This document shows, piece by piece, positions 26,076-36,374 of a stretch of DNA of 64,000 bases. The position numbers were made by a program, and so were the translations under genes. Where the stretch lies: NCBI RefSeq assembly GCF_023278565.1, contig NC_064673.1, positions 2,976,001-3,040,000 of the forward strand, given 5' to 3'. The stretch is from Colletotrichum lupini (lineage: Eukaryota; Ascomycota; Sordariomycetes; Glomerellales; Glomerellaceae). The notes under the pieces are model-generated. The model was not told the origin of the DNA, did not search any database, and saw only the letters and a list, made by a program, of their open reading frames with translations. The stretch's first letter is position 1. Each line of letters starts with the position of its first letter.

Positions 26076-26307
26076 TATTAGATTACGAGGTAGAAAAGGG
26101 GCCCTATTAGGTAGTTAGGTAGGGGTAGTAGGTAGGCAGTCTGGGCCCGTGCAGACGGACCCTTCTACCTACCTATACCCACTGAGGGACCGCGGGCTCT
26201 ACCTACGATCTTCCCCTCCTATACATACACACACGTAATAGACCTATACTGACCTATTGACCTAGTCGCGACCCAAAAGGTCTGACCTGCCTACGTATAT
26301 ACCAACA
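26076..26307 (+). repeat. 3' LTR of copia copy 2
   Basis: 232 bp. Its inner start is mutated (TATTAG for TGTTGG) and its outer end is intact (...TATACCAACA), the mirror image of the 5' LTR. Confidence 0.94.
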
Positions 26308-26312
26308 CCTAG

Positions 26313-26749
26313 TCTGTAAGTACACATCCGTACTCTAAATTCTAGGGTCCCGAAAGTAGGCAAGATCGTGACATCAAGGTTCGTCTTCAACTATCGCCTC
26401 ACTGGACTCGACAATTACCTGACTACATGCAACAATTTTGATCACTCATTCACAGTGAATTTCCGACTGGGACTCGGAGGTAACTTAGAACTCGGGTTGC
26501 AGCTATATAGGCAAAACTCTTCAATCTTTGTTACCAGTCCTGAGTACGTGTTAATATGCGCGATGAAAGGTTTGTAGATGGATTCGGTCCCACATCCCAG
26601 TAATAAAAATATAAGCCATCGAGTTCCGATTCCGGATCTCAAGATTCATCATTGTCGCCCTTCCAAGTCGCTGGTCTCCCCGGAGTGACAAATATTGTCT
26701 ATACGCAAACATCACAATTCTCTATCTATCAGCTCAGCCATTCCCCAAG
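26313..26749 (+). promoter_or_regulatory. Upstream region of the amino acid oxidase gene
   Basis: The only DNA between the transposon and the oxidase start is 437 bp of ordinary composition. No TATA box at a convincing distance was seen; the context before the ATG (CCCCAAGATG) is acceptable for a fungal start. The transposon may have replaced distal promoter elements. Confidence 0.35.
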
Positions 26750-28522
26750 ATGATCCTTCATACAAGCTCAGTCGTGCTGGCTGCCCTGTATGCCGGCTCA
26801 AGCCTTGCAGCCGCCGACTCCCAAAGACCACTGCTAAAAGACTTTGACGCTCTGGGCGCTTGGTTTGAGGAAGTAGCCGCTATCAATGCCACTTCTGGCC
26901 TTCAAAATGCGGAGCAAGCCAAGAACACCACCGTCGCCATCATCGGAGCGGGTATCACGGGCCTAGCCACGGCCCTTATGCTCGATAGTGTTGGTGTGCA
27001 CAACTGGGAGATACTCGAGGCTAGTCACCAGATCGGTGGACGCTTGCGGACTATATACGTCGGAAACACCCAAGAATGGGCAGAAATGGGCCCTATGCGT
27101 CTTCCATACAAGATCAAGTACAAGAGTGACAATGCGACCCTCGAGTACTCTGATCATGCCATGACGTTCCAGCTCGCAGATTGGCTCAATGAGATGAACG
27201 AAGACAGTCACACCGACCTGAACATCAGCTTTATCCCCTGGATCCAACACTCGCCTAATGAGTTGCTAGCGTTGGGCACTGGCAGACATCCCGATGGCAG
27301 CATTCCTACTCGTGCCGATATTGCTGCAAATTCGAGCCTTGGCAAGCCAGCACCAATGAATACACAGGAGTACAAGGACGTCAAAGCGAAGATGAGCGAG
27401 ATTCTTCTTAACGAAGAAACACTCAGAGAGATCCAAAGAGACGTATGGAGAGTGCACGGGCGCGCTATGAGGAGAGGGCTCGACGATGTTAGTCAGCAAA
27501 GCATGATGCGCAATGTGTGGAACGCGAGCGCCGAGGTAGCGGACGCCATTCACGGTGCTACTGATTACGACGTCTTCTGGGACGAGATGCATCACAACTC
27601 GAACTTGGCACAGGATGGCAGCAAGGGCACCTTGGGCGAGACAGAGTGGCGATGTGTCGATGGCGGCTTTAGCCGCTTCTCTGATGCTTTTCTACCACAC
27701 GTCCAAGACCGCCTCATCCTGAATCGTCAGGTCCGGGCGATTGAGGCTGTCAAAGATGGTCAGAACATGGTCACAGGCACAAAGGTCTCTTGGGTCGACG
27801 TTGATTCCAACAGAACCCAGACGAAGCCAGGCCCTCAACAGAGCAAAACTTACGACTATACAATGCTCGCAGTGCCTTTCACCATGACGCGAATGATGCG
27901 CCTTCCGTCTTTTTCGCCCACGCTGTCGCGGGCGATGGCTGAGCGCGGCCTCCGCTTTAAAGACGCCTGCAAAGTTGGATTGCTCTTTAGCGAACGTTTC
28001 TGGGAGAAAGGTGACCGTCCCATATTTGGTGGTTACTCAACGCCTCCTGACGCAGCTGTTGGAGCTCTCTACTACCCAGTCTACGGGCATAACGAGTCGG
28101 GGCGCCCAGGTCTCATTCTGCACTATCGTGGAGGCGATTGGAGCAGCCGTTTCGCCAGTCTCAGCGAGGAACAACACGTCGGTATGGTCCTCGACGCTAT
28201 TGCTTCTTTACATGGCGAGCAAGTTCGAGAGCTTTACACAGGCGTCTATGAGCGCTTGTGCTGGCTGGACGAGCCATTCATCGCCACTGCTTGGACACGC
28301 CCGGATGTGGCTCAGCATGCGTTGTACATCCCGGCATACCATCAGACTGAGTCGAATGTTATTGTACTCGGTGAGCATACGGCTCCCACACATGCGTGGA
28401 TCAGCTCCTCTCTTTACTCTGCCGTTCGTGGTGCCGTTCAACTATTGCTTGAGATTGGTTTAGTCGATGAAGCTAAGCAGCTGAACCAACGGTGGATGGG
28501 ACGATGGATTGATATGGAGTAG
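26750..28522 (+). CDS. Secreted L-amino-acid-oxidase-like flavin amine oxidase
   Basis: FAD-dependent oxidase that would deaminate an L-amino acid or related amine to a keto acid (or aldehyde), ammonia and hydrogen peroxide. It is a single-exon gene of 590 residues. A hydrophobic signal peptide spans about 1-21 (cleavage after SSLAA). The Rossmann motif GAGITG is at 66-71, Glu90 fits the FAD ribose ligand, GGR is at 96-98 and GPMR at 114-117, and the C-terminal FAD motif LGEHTAP starts at 540. Several Asn-X-Ser/Thr sites suggest glycosylation on a secretory route. It faces the amidase gene tail to tail across 307 bp. No disruption or RIP is seen, so it may still be expressed. The substrate is not readable. 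Confidence 0.88.
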   Translation: MILHTSSVVLAALYAGSSLAAADSQRPLLKDFDALGAWFEEVAAINATSGLQNAEQAKNTTVAIIGAGITGLATALMLDSVGVHNWEILEASHQIGGRLRTIYVGNTQEWAEMGPMRLPYKIKYKSDNATLEYSDHAMTFQLADWLNEMNEDSHTDLNISFIPWIQHSPNELLALGTGRHPDGSIPTRADIAANSSLGKPAPMNTQEYKDVKAKMSEILLNEETLREIQRDVWRVHGRAMRRGLDDVSQQSMMRNVWNASAEVADAIHGATDYDVFWDEMHHNSNLAQDGSKGTLGETEWRCVDGGFSRFSDAFLPHVQDRLILNRQVRAIEAVKDGQNMVTGTKVSWVDVDSNRTQTKPGPQQSKTYDYTMLAVPFTMTRMMRLPSFSPTLSRAMAERGLRFKDACKVGLLFSERFWEKGDRPIFGGYSTPPDAAVGALYYPVYGHNESGRPGLILHYRGGDWSSRFASLSEEQHVGMVLDAIASLHGEQVRELYTGVYERLCWLDEPFIATAWTRPDVAQHALYIPAYHQTESNVIVLGEHTAPTHAWISSSLYSAVRGAVQLLLEIGLVDEAKQLNQRWMGRWIDME

Positions 28523-28829
28523 AATATAGTCGCCTGAATGTAGAAAAATTTAAGGGTTTGTGGATAAAAGTTATTTGTTGAAGGAATGTCTATGAGAGAA
28601 GAGCCGGTGGCGATAACTTGAGATACCTAGTCCAGATAGCAGTGTAAGACCGGTCGAATCTTGCCGACGTAATGAGATTTCACTCAAAAGCCATTGCAAC
28701 AAGCGACGCTTTGAAAACCATCTATGTGAACCGCTTTCTCGTCTTCGAGTCTTCAATCTACCAAGCCATCGTCTTGCTGGAGCAAATCTGGATCGCAATT
28801 GGAAATAAGATAGCATATGTGCAATTCAT
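28523..28829. other. Shared 3' intergenic region
   Basis: A 307-bp interval between convergent stop codons that must hold both terminators. A few AT-rich stretches are present but no distinct polyadenylation signal can be assigned. Confidence 0.4.
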
Positions 28830-30770
28830 CTACATAAGAATTGGGCCACCGCTAAGACTACCACCAACCTCCGGCACTTTCAATATGCCTTCGCTCACCA
28901 GATCGATCGCTAGTCTACTCAAAAGTCCATCACAGCCCCTCGCCGCAAGTATGCCTACCGCCACCGGCAGCTTCTCACTATGACCGGTGAGGGTGCTGAA
29001 GCTGGACACCTCACCCACTGGGTATATCAAGTCAGGGCATCCGGAAAAGACAGACATTCGGGCCGCTGAGAAGCCAGCGAATGGCGCTGGTGGCGCTATG
29101 TCGTATCGGTTCCTCGGAGACTGCGTCCCAGTCTTGCCAGCATATAGAATGAGCCCGGATGAGCATTGCAGGGTGTCGTTGACCGGAGGCAGGATATGAT
29201 CATTGAACCAGTTCATGAACATTGTCTTGTTCTGCATGGCCTCATCCCAGGAGTAGTTGGCAGCCCAAGCCCATCGTGCCAGTGGGGATGGGTTTACAAA
29301 CGGCTGACGACCGTCAAATTGTTTGGCATAATCTGCAAAGAATGGCTGGACCACCGCATCGTCTTGACCCTTCCCAGTCAGAACTGGGTAAGTGATGTTG
29401 AAAGTCTCGGTGAAGTTGAGTTTGGCGTTGGGGTTCGTTTCGCGCGTGTCCCAGCGCTGAGCCACGTTCAAAGCGCTCACGTTCCCACCCACAAACTTAG
29501 CCAATGCGGTCGCGAAGTTGTTTAAAAGTAAACCTGCCTCAGTGCTGGAGTTGGGATACGACACCGTCATGATCTTGGTCGGATACTTCGGCTTCAATTC
29601 CGCCAGAGAAGTGTAGTTGGAGCCATATGTGACAGCCTGAAGTTTATCCCACAGCTTTGGGTCTCGGGCAAGGAAGCCAACAGTATCCAGAGGCTCAGAT
29701 AGCGGCATGATGTGATCGGCACTCACAGCTCCGTGCGATGCTCTATTGCCAAAGACGCCATTGACGCCTGCAGGGCTACGGATGCTGCCCCCTGTATCAG
29801 TTCCGACGGCAGCGTCGAGCCAACCATAAGAAGCAACAGAAGCACCTGCGCCCGAGCTCGAAGAGGGTGGGTCCTGATAGCCATCTCCCCTCAGATTGAA
29901 AGGACTATGGTAGTCAACCCAGTCCACAGTAGCAACCTCGCTCGTTGCAAACTGGGACAACTTCTGCGTACCTACGACGATGGCGCCGGCTTCGATGAGT
30001 CTCGAGATGGCTGTTCCCGTGACGTTATTGGCCGGGTAGAAATGATACCATGCGCGGTTCCCATTTGACTGTTTAACTCCGGCCAGCGAGAAGATGTCTT
30101 TAACGGCAATGCGGACACCAGCCAGTGGCTTGATATTTGAAGGCTCGTAGTATAATCGTGAAGGCACGCCGATGGTGAACGTAGCTGAACCGGGAATCTT
30201 TGCTGACAAGACTTGAAAAGTGCCATCATTGTTGTCTAGCAAGGCTTCGGTGAAGGCACCGCCAGTATCGTCGTAAAGACGGTACGCTTGATGTAGATCT
30301 CCGGTGCCTTTGCGCAGAAAGTAAGGGCCCTTCGGCACGTTAGACCTCGTTGTAAAGCTGACCACTGCCGAAGGTATCTCATTGGTAGTTTGGATGTCTT
30401 GAGCTATTGATGTGTCCGAGTTGTTTGTCTGATTGAGGAGCAGCCGCATGAATCCGGATTGAAATACGTCGTCAGTCTCCTTCCAAGCGGTGAAAATTTG
30501 GGACACATTATCTCCCCGGCTCGCAGCTGGCAGGACCGCGACCGGAACAAAATCCAGGATATCCTCGACATCTTTAGGGACACCAGATTGGAGCGAGAGA
30601 GTTGCAGCGATGTGGGGGCTGATGAAGTATGGGATTCCGTTCAAAAGAAGAGTTAAGCCAGTGGATGTGATCTGCGACATGGCTAATGGCAATGCCATCA
30701 AAATCCATACTCGGATCATTTGCATTTTCATCGTTAGAACAAACAGATGTAGAAAGTTGATTAGGTACAC
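28830..30770 (-). CDS. Secreted amidase-signature family protein
   Basis: Serine hydrolase of the amidase signature family, which hydrolyses amide bonds of small molecules. Single exon, 646 residues from the first ATG. A hydrophobic segment (about residues 18-34) looks like a signal peptide, and Met14 (30731) is an equally plausible start. The Ser-cisSer-Lys triad is visible: Lys224 in AVKDIF, a serine within SSSSGAGAS at 303-311, and the nucleophile Ser329 in GTDTGGSIRSPAG. About 200 residues precede the catalytic domain, longer than in bacterial amidases but usual in fungal secreted members. Numerous N-glycosylation sequons support secretion. Paired with the secreted oxidase it could release ammonia from external amides and amino acids, but that is inference. 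Confidence 0.88.
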   Translation of the reverse strand: MYLINFLHLFVLTMKMQMIRVWILMALPLAMSQITSTGLTLLLNGIPYFISPHIAATLSLQSGVPKDVEDILDFVPVAVLPAASRGDNVSQIFTAWKETDDVFQSGFMRLLLNQTNNSDTSIAQDIQTTNEIPSAVVSFTTRSNVPKGPYFLRKGTGDLHQAYRLYDDTGGAFTEALLDNNDGTFQVLSAKIPGSATFTIGVPSRLYYEPSNIKPLAGVRIAVKDIFSLAGVKQSNGNRAWYHFYPANNVTGTAISRLIEAGAIVVGTQKLSQFATSEVATVDWVDYHSPFNLRGDGYQDPPSSSSGAGASVASYGWLDAAVGTDTGGSIRSPAGVNGVFGNRASHGAVSADHIMPLSEPLDTVGFLARDPKLWDKLQAVTYGSNYTSLAELKPKYPTKIMTVSYPNSSTEAGLLLNNFATALAKFVGGNVSALNVAQRWDTRETNPNAKLNFTETFNITYPVLTGKGQDDAVVQPFFADYAKQFDGRQPFVNPSPLARWAWAANYSWDEAMQNKTMFMNWFNDHILPPVNDTLQCSSGLILYAGKTGTQSPRNRYDIAPPAPFAGFSAARMSVFSGCPDLIYPVGEVSSFSTLTGHSEKLPVAVGILAARGCDGLLSRLAIDLVSEGILKVPEVGGSLSGGPILM

Positions 30771-31565
30771 AACTAAGCTCAGAAAGTGTTATCGCCCACA
30801 GAGAGTATGATTATTTAACGAAAGCCAAGGCCACGCTCAATCACCAAACGTACGAGGTACGCCCGAGGACGGCAATTTGGCTAATCTCATGCCTCGAGTA
30901 CTTGCCGTAGGTGATCGCCCGAGAACCGGGCTTGCACCCCCCTCCCCTCTTCTGCCAAGTTATCATAGACGAAGTAGCTCGGTGCATTCTATTTTTCGAG
31001 GCCCCATAATGAGTCCACATGGAGTCAACTTCACCTTGAGAGCTGCAGAAACGTACAGGGATCCGCCAAGAGTTGGTGCAAAAGTGGTACCTTGCTCTCG
31101 TATCTCAGCGCTGCAGAGAACTACATGTATTCTCCACGCAGGATATCACCATGGGAAGTATCACCGGGGCTTTCTCCGATGCGTTCGTACCCGGATGGCG
31201 TAGTCAGGATCTCATTGCACACCGTACTAAAGCCGAGCTTACACGGAGTGCTAGGATCTCGCAGGCACAACTCACTCTTTACCGTAGCTATCACTGCTAG
31301 CTCCTGCAAGGGCATCACCCCTGCTACCTCATTGTAAAAGTGCGTGATCAAACCAGATACGCTGAAGGATTGAAGGGAGTGGCGTATGTCGCGCGGTACG
31401 CGGCGAATGATTTTCCCCGGTCTATGGCATGTAATGTTGTCTTCTTTACTTTCGTAGATTCAGGTGGGGTAAGCGACACGGACTCATACTCCACAAAAGT
31501 CTTGTCCGTGCATGTTGACACGATCACGTCACATCTTACACCTCACGAACTCCCCCGCATACTCA
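30771..31565. promoter_or_regulatory. Divergent upstream region of the amidase and SDR genes
   Basis: An 795-bp region between the amidase start (minus) and the probable SDR start (plus). It stays open in the SDR frame from 31340 but has no family-like protein content. No specific binding site was recognised. Confidence 0.35.
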
Positions 31566-32575
31566 ATGGCGTACATTCAAACCATCATATACATCGTTGG
31601 TCTTTTGACGCTCAGTCTTGCCGGCCTTCCGGCCTTAAAGCAGTGAACTGGATTTCCATCTACACCCTTCCTTCGAGACTCCGCATCTATGCGCACATCT
31701 CTCCGAACGGCGATGCGCCCTGGGCCCTTGTGACGGGTGCTTCGGACGGCATTGGCCGCGCTTTTGCATCTGAATTGGCGACACAAGGGTTCAATGTCGT
31801 GCTTCATGGACGAAACCATGCTAAACTTACGATCGTTGCGTCTGAGTTTCGAAAAAGATACCCCGCAAGGTCTTTCCGCATACTGGTGGCAGACGCGAGT
31901 GCCGTGCCAGGTGTAAACTACAATGGGGTTGAGCGGCCACTTCAACCCGTCGATTCATCACAGACTCCCCCGGATTTTGCATCAATACAAGCGGAACTTC
32001 GTGATTTACATCTTACTCTAGTTATCAACAATGCGGGAGGTGGTCCCACCAACCCGGTCTTCTCGCCTCTCGTCGACTGCTCAACGGACAGGATCGCCAG
32101 CAACGTCAGCCTGAATGCGCTCTTCCCACTTCATCTTACAAGAGTGCTTCTACCGGTTCTCCGCCAGAACGCACCGGCCCTGGTGATGAACATTAGCTCC
32201 ATGGCAGACGAGGGATTCCCTCTACTAGCGTCTTACAGCGCTAGCAAGCAGTTCCTCATGACTATGACACGTGCCGTGGGTCTTGAGCTCAAACTTGACG
32301 ATGATAGTAGCAATGTGGAGTTGCTAGGTGTCCGGATAGGTCGAGTTACGAATGTTTCGCACTTGAAGGAGGCTCCGTCGCTATTTACGCCCGATTCTCA
32401 GACTATGGCCCGAGCCGCCCTGGCACGAACCGGTCGTGGGCATGGGATAGTTGTTGGATATTGGGGCCATGCGCTGCAGCAAGCCAGCTCTAGCTTCTTA
32501 CCGAGGTGGGCTAAAGACCAAGTCATGATGGCTATCATGCGTGAGCAAAGAGCTGGAGAGTTGAGAAAACAGTGA
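31566..32575 (+). CDS. Short-chain dehydrogenase/reductase, membrane-anchored 17-beta-HSD/ketoacyl-reductase type, probable N-terminal frameshift
   Basis: NAD(P)H-dependent classical SDR. Visible motifs: TGASDGIG near 31733-31756, NNAG near 32027, a catalytic Ser in NISSM near 32191, and YSASK near 32233-32247. The carboxy half is intact to the TGA at 32575. In the SDR frame no suitable ATG lies close upstream; that frame is open from an ATG at 31340 but the extra 70-odd residues look non-coding. An ATG at 31566 in another frame encodes a hydrophobic helix (MAYIQTIIYIVGLLTLSLAG) typical of the ER anchor of this SDR group, and ends at TGA 31644. A one-base deletion between about 31620 and 31644 would explain the split; no clean intron restores it. 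Sequencing error remains possible. Confidence 0.7.
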
Positions 32576-32719
32576 AATAAGATATGTATTTCTCATGCAG
32601 GCGGCGCTTATGGAAGAGCACCTGTCAATCTGTCTCTGTATGGTGTGCAATCATAATGAAGGGGTGAACTTAACAAGTACTTTGGCAGAAAGTCTTTTGT
32701 TATCAACGTTGACGACATA

Positions 32720-33099
32720 TTAACCCAGTCTGCCCGCTACATCAATCATGTATCTCAAATCTCCTGCTGCAGAGCTCCCAATGACCAGAGTACCTATTCC
32801 GTACTCAGAATCGCCGCTGGCGGTGATTTTTCCTACCGGGAAATGCATCAATATGTGGCCAATGAAGCGCCTATCAGAGAATTGATCACTCACAGAAAAC
32901 ACCTCAAGAAAGTCGATACGAGGCTCGGTTAAGCGCTGAGTTGAGGAGCCCATGATAATGTGAGCAGCAAACGGCGAGTCGAAGCTCTTCCCGTTCACCA
33001 ACTCCATATGGACCGATCCAAGCAAGACCAGTTCAGTCTTACTGCTCGTGCCCATGCGTTGGGTTGCCGCAAACCCTTTCGAGATATTGTGCCTCCTTG
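32720..33099 (-). pseudogene. SnoaL-like (NTF2-fold) protein, 3' part, severed by retrotransposon
   Basis: The second half of a small SnoaL-like gene whose first half lies at 50185-50507. It encodes a beta-rich segment (TELVLLGSVHMELVNG, then SPFAAHIIM and RIDFLEVF) typical of the C-terminal sheet of NTF2-like proteins. Joining 50507-50318, 50226-50185 and 33099-32720 gives 612 nt, exactly 204 codons, with one internal TGA in the first half. The target duplication ACGTC (33100-33104) marks the break. SnoaL-like proteins act as cyclases, hydratases or isomerases in polyketide and related pathways; the role here is unknown. It was convergent with the SDR gene, whose stop lies 144 bp away. Confidence 0.82.
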
Positions 33100-33104
33100 A
33101 CGTC

Positions 33105-33281
33105 TGTTACGTAACAGGGATAATAATCGCATCTCACGAAGTACCCATCACGTACTAAATCACGTATCTATCTTAGATATTATATATATAGACCTTTTCC
33201 TTTTATCTATTTCTATTTTAATAATTAAGCTATTTTTACTATACTCTATATACCTATTACTACGTATTATAACTCGTAATA
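33105..33281 (+). repeat. 5' LTR of copia copy 3
   Basis: 177 bp starting TGTTACGTAACAGG. The outer half is unmutated and the inner end is RIP-mutated (CGTAATA for CGTGACA). Confidence 0.93.
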
Positions 33282-33299
33282 ATTATAAGCTTAGCTCTT
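33282..33299 (+). other. Probable primer-binding region of copia copy 3
   Basis: ATTATAAGCTTAGCTCT directly follows the 5' LTR. The same string recurs at 62233 after the LTR-like end of the element that breaks the GH127 gene, linking the two families. Confidence 0.5.
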
Positions 33300-34887
33300 A
33301 ATTAAGACCCTACACTATAATAACGTACTTAATAATATAATTTTTACGATTTTTTTAAAATAACTAACTTATTTATATTTACTTTAGCCTAAGTTAAATT
33401 AACTAGCTACGATAGTTAGATTAAATAATTTAATATACTTTATATTATAAATAAGGGTATTAGGGTTTAAAAATACGTCGACCTAAACGCTCTAAATTCT
33501 AATATATTTCTTAACCCTTTTATAGTACTTATTTTACTCTCTAAATTTAAATAATTAATTATAATTTATAATTAAAAAAAACTATAAGCTTATTAGGCCC
33601 GTTATAAAGTATTTAAAAATAACTAAAGAAACTAAGAAATCCTTTATTTATAGTTTTTAAATATACCTCTTAGTATAAACTTTTTAACTTCTTTAAGTAT
33701 AAGTAATTTATAGAACTAAGCTAGGTTTTTTTTTATAAAATTAGCTATACTACTTACTTTATATAAATAAATTTATTCTTATACTATACTTATAAAAAGG
33801 ATTTATATAGTGGTTTTTTTTTAGCTTTATAGGCGCAAAAGATTGACCTTAACGGGATCACGTTTTTAAAGGAAATTATATAATACGGTATACTTTTTAA
33901 TTATATAATACGCGCAATATACCCTAAGTACGCGCTTAACGTAATATAATAATTTTAATACAAAAACTACTATATAATTTAAAATAAGTAAGCTACCCTT
34001 TATGCGGCGGCGCCGGCTAAAAAGGTTAATAATAGAGGTTAGTTATAATAATTAGTTATAATAGTCGGCCGTAATAGTTAGAGGCGGCCCTTAACTATAG
34101 AGGTTCTAAATTTTAATAGCGACGTAGAGGTTTTTAAAAAAAGGGCTAAATAGGCTAATATTTATTACTCTTTATACTAAAGCTCGTAAAGATTCTTTTT
34201 ATCCTTATTGCTTTTAATATTGCCCAAAGTTCTATTTAAACTAAATATATTTACTAAACAAATTTACTAAATAAACTTATTAATATATAAACTACTACTT
34301 AGATAGCTAGTTAGATAACTAGTTAAGAAGTTAGCTAGTTAAAATACTACTTTAATAAGAACTTAAAAATGCCCGTTAACAAGTCTGCCCCTCTCGGGCT
34401 AGGCGCCCTCGGCTAGCTCGACGCTATAGCTATCGTAATTAATATAAATATACTTAAGGATTAGTAAAGTACCTTTTAGTAATATAGAATTTAGCTAGGT
34501 AATAATACGAACATTATAAATAGCTAGGCTAATATAAATATTAAAATCTAATATATCGACGCTAGTTTAGAAATTATACTTTATAAAACTAGAAATACCT
34601 CCGATATAGGCTATATTATAAACGTAAAAAAATATATAAGGGGCCCCCTAACCCTTAACGAGAAGGAGTATATAATATAAGATCTAGCTACTTATGCGGG
34701 CTAGTATTAAGAGGTTTTATATACGTTAAAATAAGTATAGCTAGCCCTTTGAATAGGTAAGGGAAAGTCGGGAGCTATTTTAATTAGTAATTAAGTATAG
34801 AGCGTAATATACTTAGTTTTTTTTAATACGTAATATATAATACGGCCCTGGCAGATTACTCCGTTAGGGGGATAAAAAGGATTTATA

Positions 34888-35427
34888 TATTACGACTTAA
34901 TATATATAACTAAAACTAGGGCCCGCCCCACAAGCTTATAGCGGCTATAATATATTATATATATAAAAATATAAAAATATAAAATAATTCTTACGGAATA
35001 AAAGAACTATAAATAAGTTATATGTAAATAAGAAGTAATAATTACGTAATAAGGTAATTATTATAATTATTCTAAATAATCGCTTATTAGTATTTACTAA
35101 GTAATTATTTAATAAATAAAAATAATTATTAATCAAAGATATATTTATAAGCGGACTTATATATAATATAAACTTAAACCGGGCTTAAAAATAAACTTCT
35201 TATAGCTTTTTTAATAATTAACTTAATATTAAATCTTACGATCGTTTTTAACTATTTTTACTAAGAACCCTTTTTAATAAAACTATAATTAATTACTAAA
35301 GCCTTATTTATTTTATAATTTATAAATATAGTTTTAAAGAAGCTATTTACGACTACGATACTATTTATTTAGTACTTATAGCCTTAACTTTTACTAATAT
35401 ACTTATTATAATTAACTAGCCATAATA
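34888..35427 (+). repeat. 5' LTR of nested gypsy element
   Basis: 540 bp, equal in length to 42787-43326. It begins TATTACGACTTAATATATA and ends CCATAATA; the differences from its partner are mainly transitions. Confidence 0.93.
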
Positions 35428-36332
35428 CTTTAATTACTCTTATTTAATAAGTTTACTTTTTTAAAAACTAACTAAATAATATAAATATATTAACTATTAG
35501 TAATAATAATATAGCGCAGCTTATTAAAATAGTTATATTTATTATTTAGTAATTATATAATATAATACTTAAACTTAAAAATAAAAATAAATACCTTTAT
35601 GCTTAGTTTATAATACCCCGACCCCTTTTAATACTTAGAACTAAATACCCTAAACTAGAACTTTATAATAAGTCCCTAGATACTTTCTAAGGATTTTGTA
35701 TTTACACTAAGGCCTATTTATACTATTATAGAACCTCTTTTATTATTAAAATAAATAAAATTTATTATATAGCTTTATTTTTTAAAAAAGATACCCTTAT
35801 TTAGTTCGAACCTTTTATAAAAAACTACTTTAAAAACGAATATAATATTTAAAATAAAAATATTAAAATCTTTTTTAATAACTATAACGAGTTTAAAAAA
35901 AAACTTAAAAAGACTTTTAATAACTCTAATAAAAAACGAATTACTAAACGAAGGTTTATAACCTTTATATAAAAAGGATTAGTTAATAAGTACATATTTA
36001 AATTTAAATAAATTACTTTTAAGCTCGATTAAGGTAATAAAGTATTTATAATAACTTTTTATTACGACTTAAAAAAAAACGTTAAGGATAACCTCTCTTA
36101 TTAAAACCGACCTAATAAACTTTATAATTATATTAATATAATAATTAAAATTGATAATTAATTTTATAAATAACGCCTCGAACGTAAAGGATAAAATACC
36201 TAGAATAACTAATCTAAGCCTAATAGTAAATATAAATATAAACTAATAACAACTATAACTAAGTATTATAATAGACTAATAAACCTTAGTATTACTAAAA
36301 AAGAATAACCTTAATAAAAAAAGGACTTTAAA

Positions 36333-36374
36333 TATTATAATTATAATAAGCTAGGATATATAGCTAAAAACTAT
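36333..36374 (+). other. Relic zinc-knuckle codons of the gypsy gag
   Basis: In-frame codons have CX2CX4HX4C spacing, but TAT occupies all three Cys positions and the His position. TGT-to-TAT and CAT-to-TAT are both CpA transitions, so the pattern records RIP destroying a nucleocapsid finger. Confidence 0.7.

Larger units (their letters stand above)
19379..26307 (+). mobile_element. RIP-mutated Ty1/copia LTR retrotransposon (copy 2)
   Basis: Complete 6,929-bp element with two 232-bp LTRs (19379-19610, 26076-26307) and a perfect 5-bp target duplication CCTAG (19374-19378 and 26308-26312). LTR termini are TG...CA where unmutated. A purine-rich stretch ending at 26075 is the polypurine tract, giving plus orientation. 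Plus-strand translation keeps copia order: an integrase-core-like segment around 23250-23720 (IITDTGKNF near its start), then a reverse-transcriptase segment around 24250-24640 (FKSRFVNEIKN, later PKGTILYVI). Stops throughout, largely TAA/TAG where CAA, CAG or TGG would be expected, indicate RIP. A solo LTR of the same family is at 52785-53010. Confidence 0.93.

Noticed and set aside
31340..31565. Upstream extension of the SDR open frame
   Set aside because: The extra residues have no SDR similarity or signal/anchor pattern, and a typical anchor exists in another frame at 31566.
34945..35136. 63-codon frame on the minus strand
   Set aside because: Lies inside the RIP-mutated gypsy LTR and is a low-complexity Tyr/Asn/Phe-rich product of TA-rich DNA.
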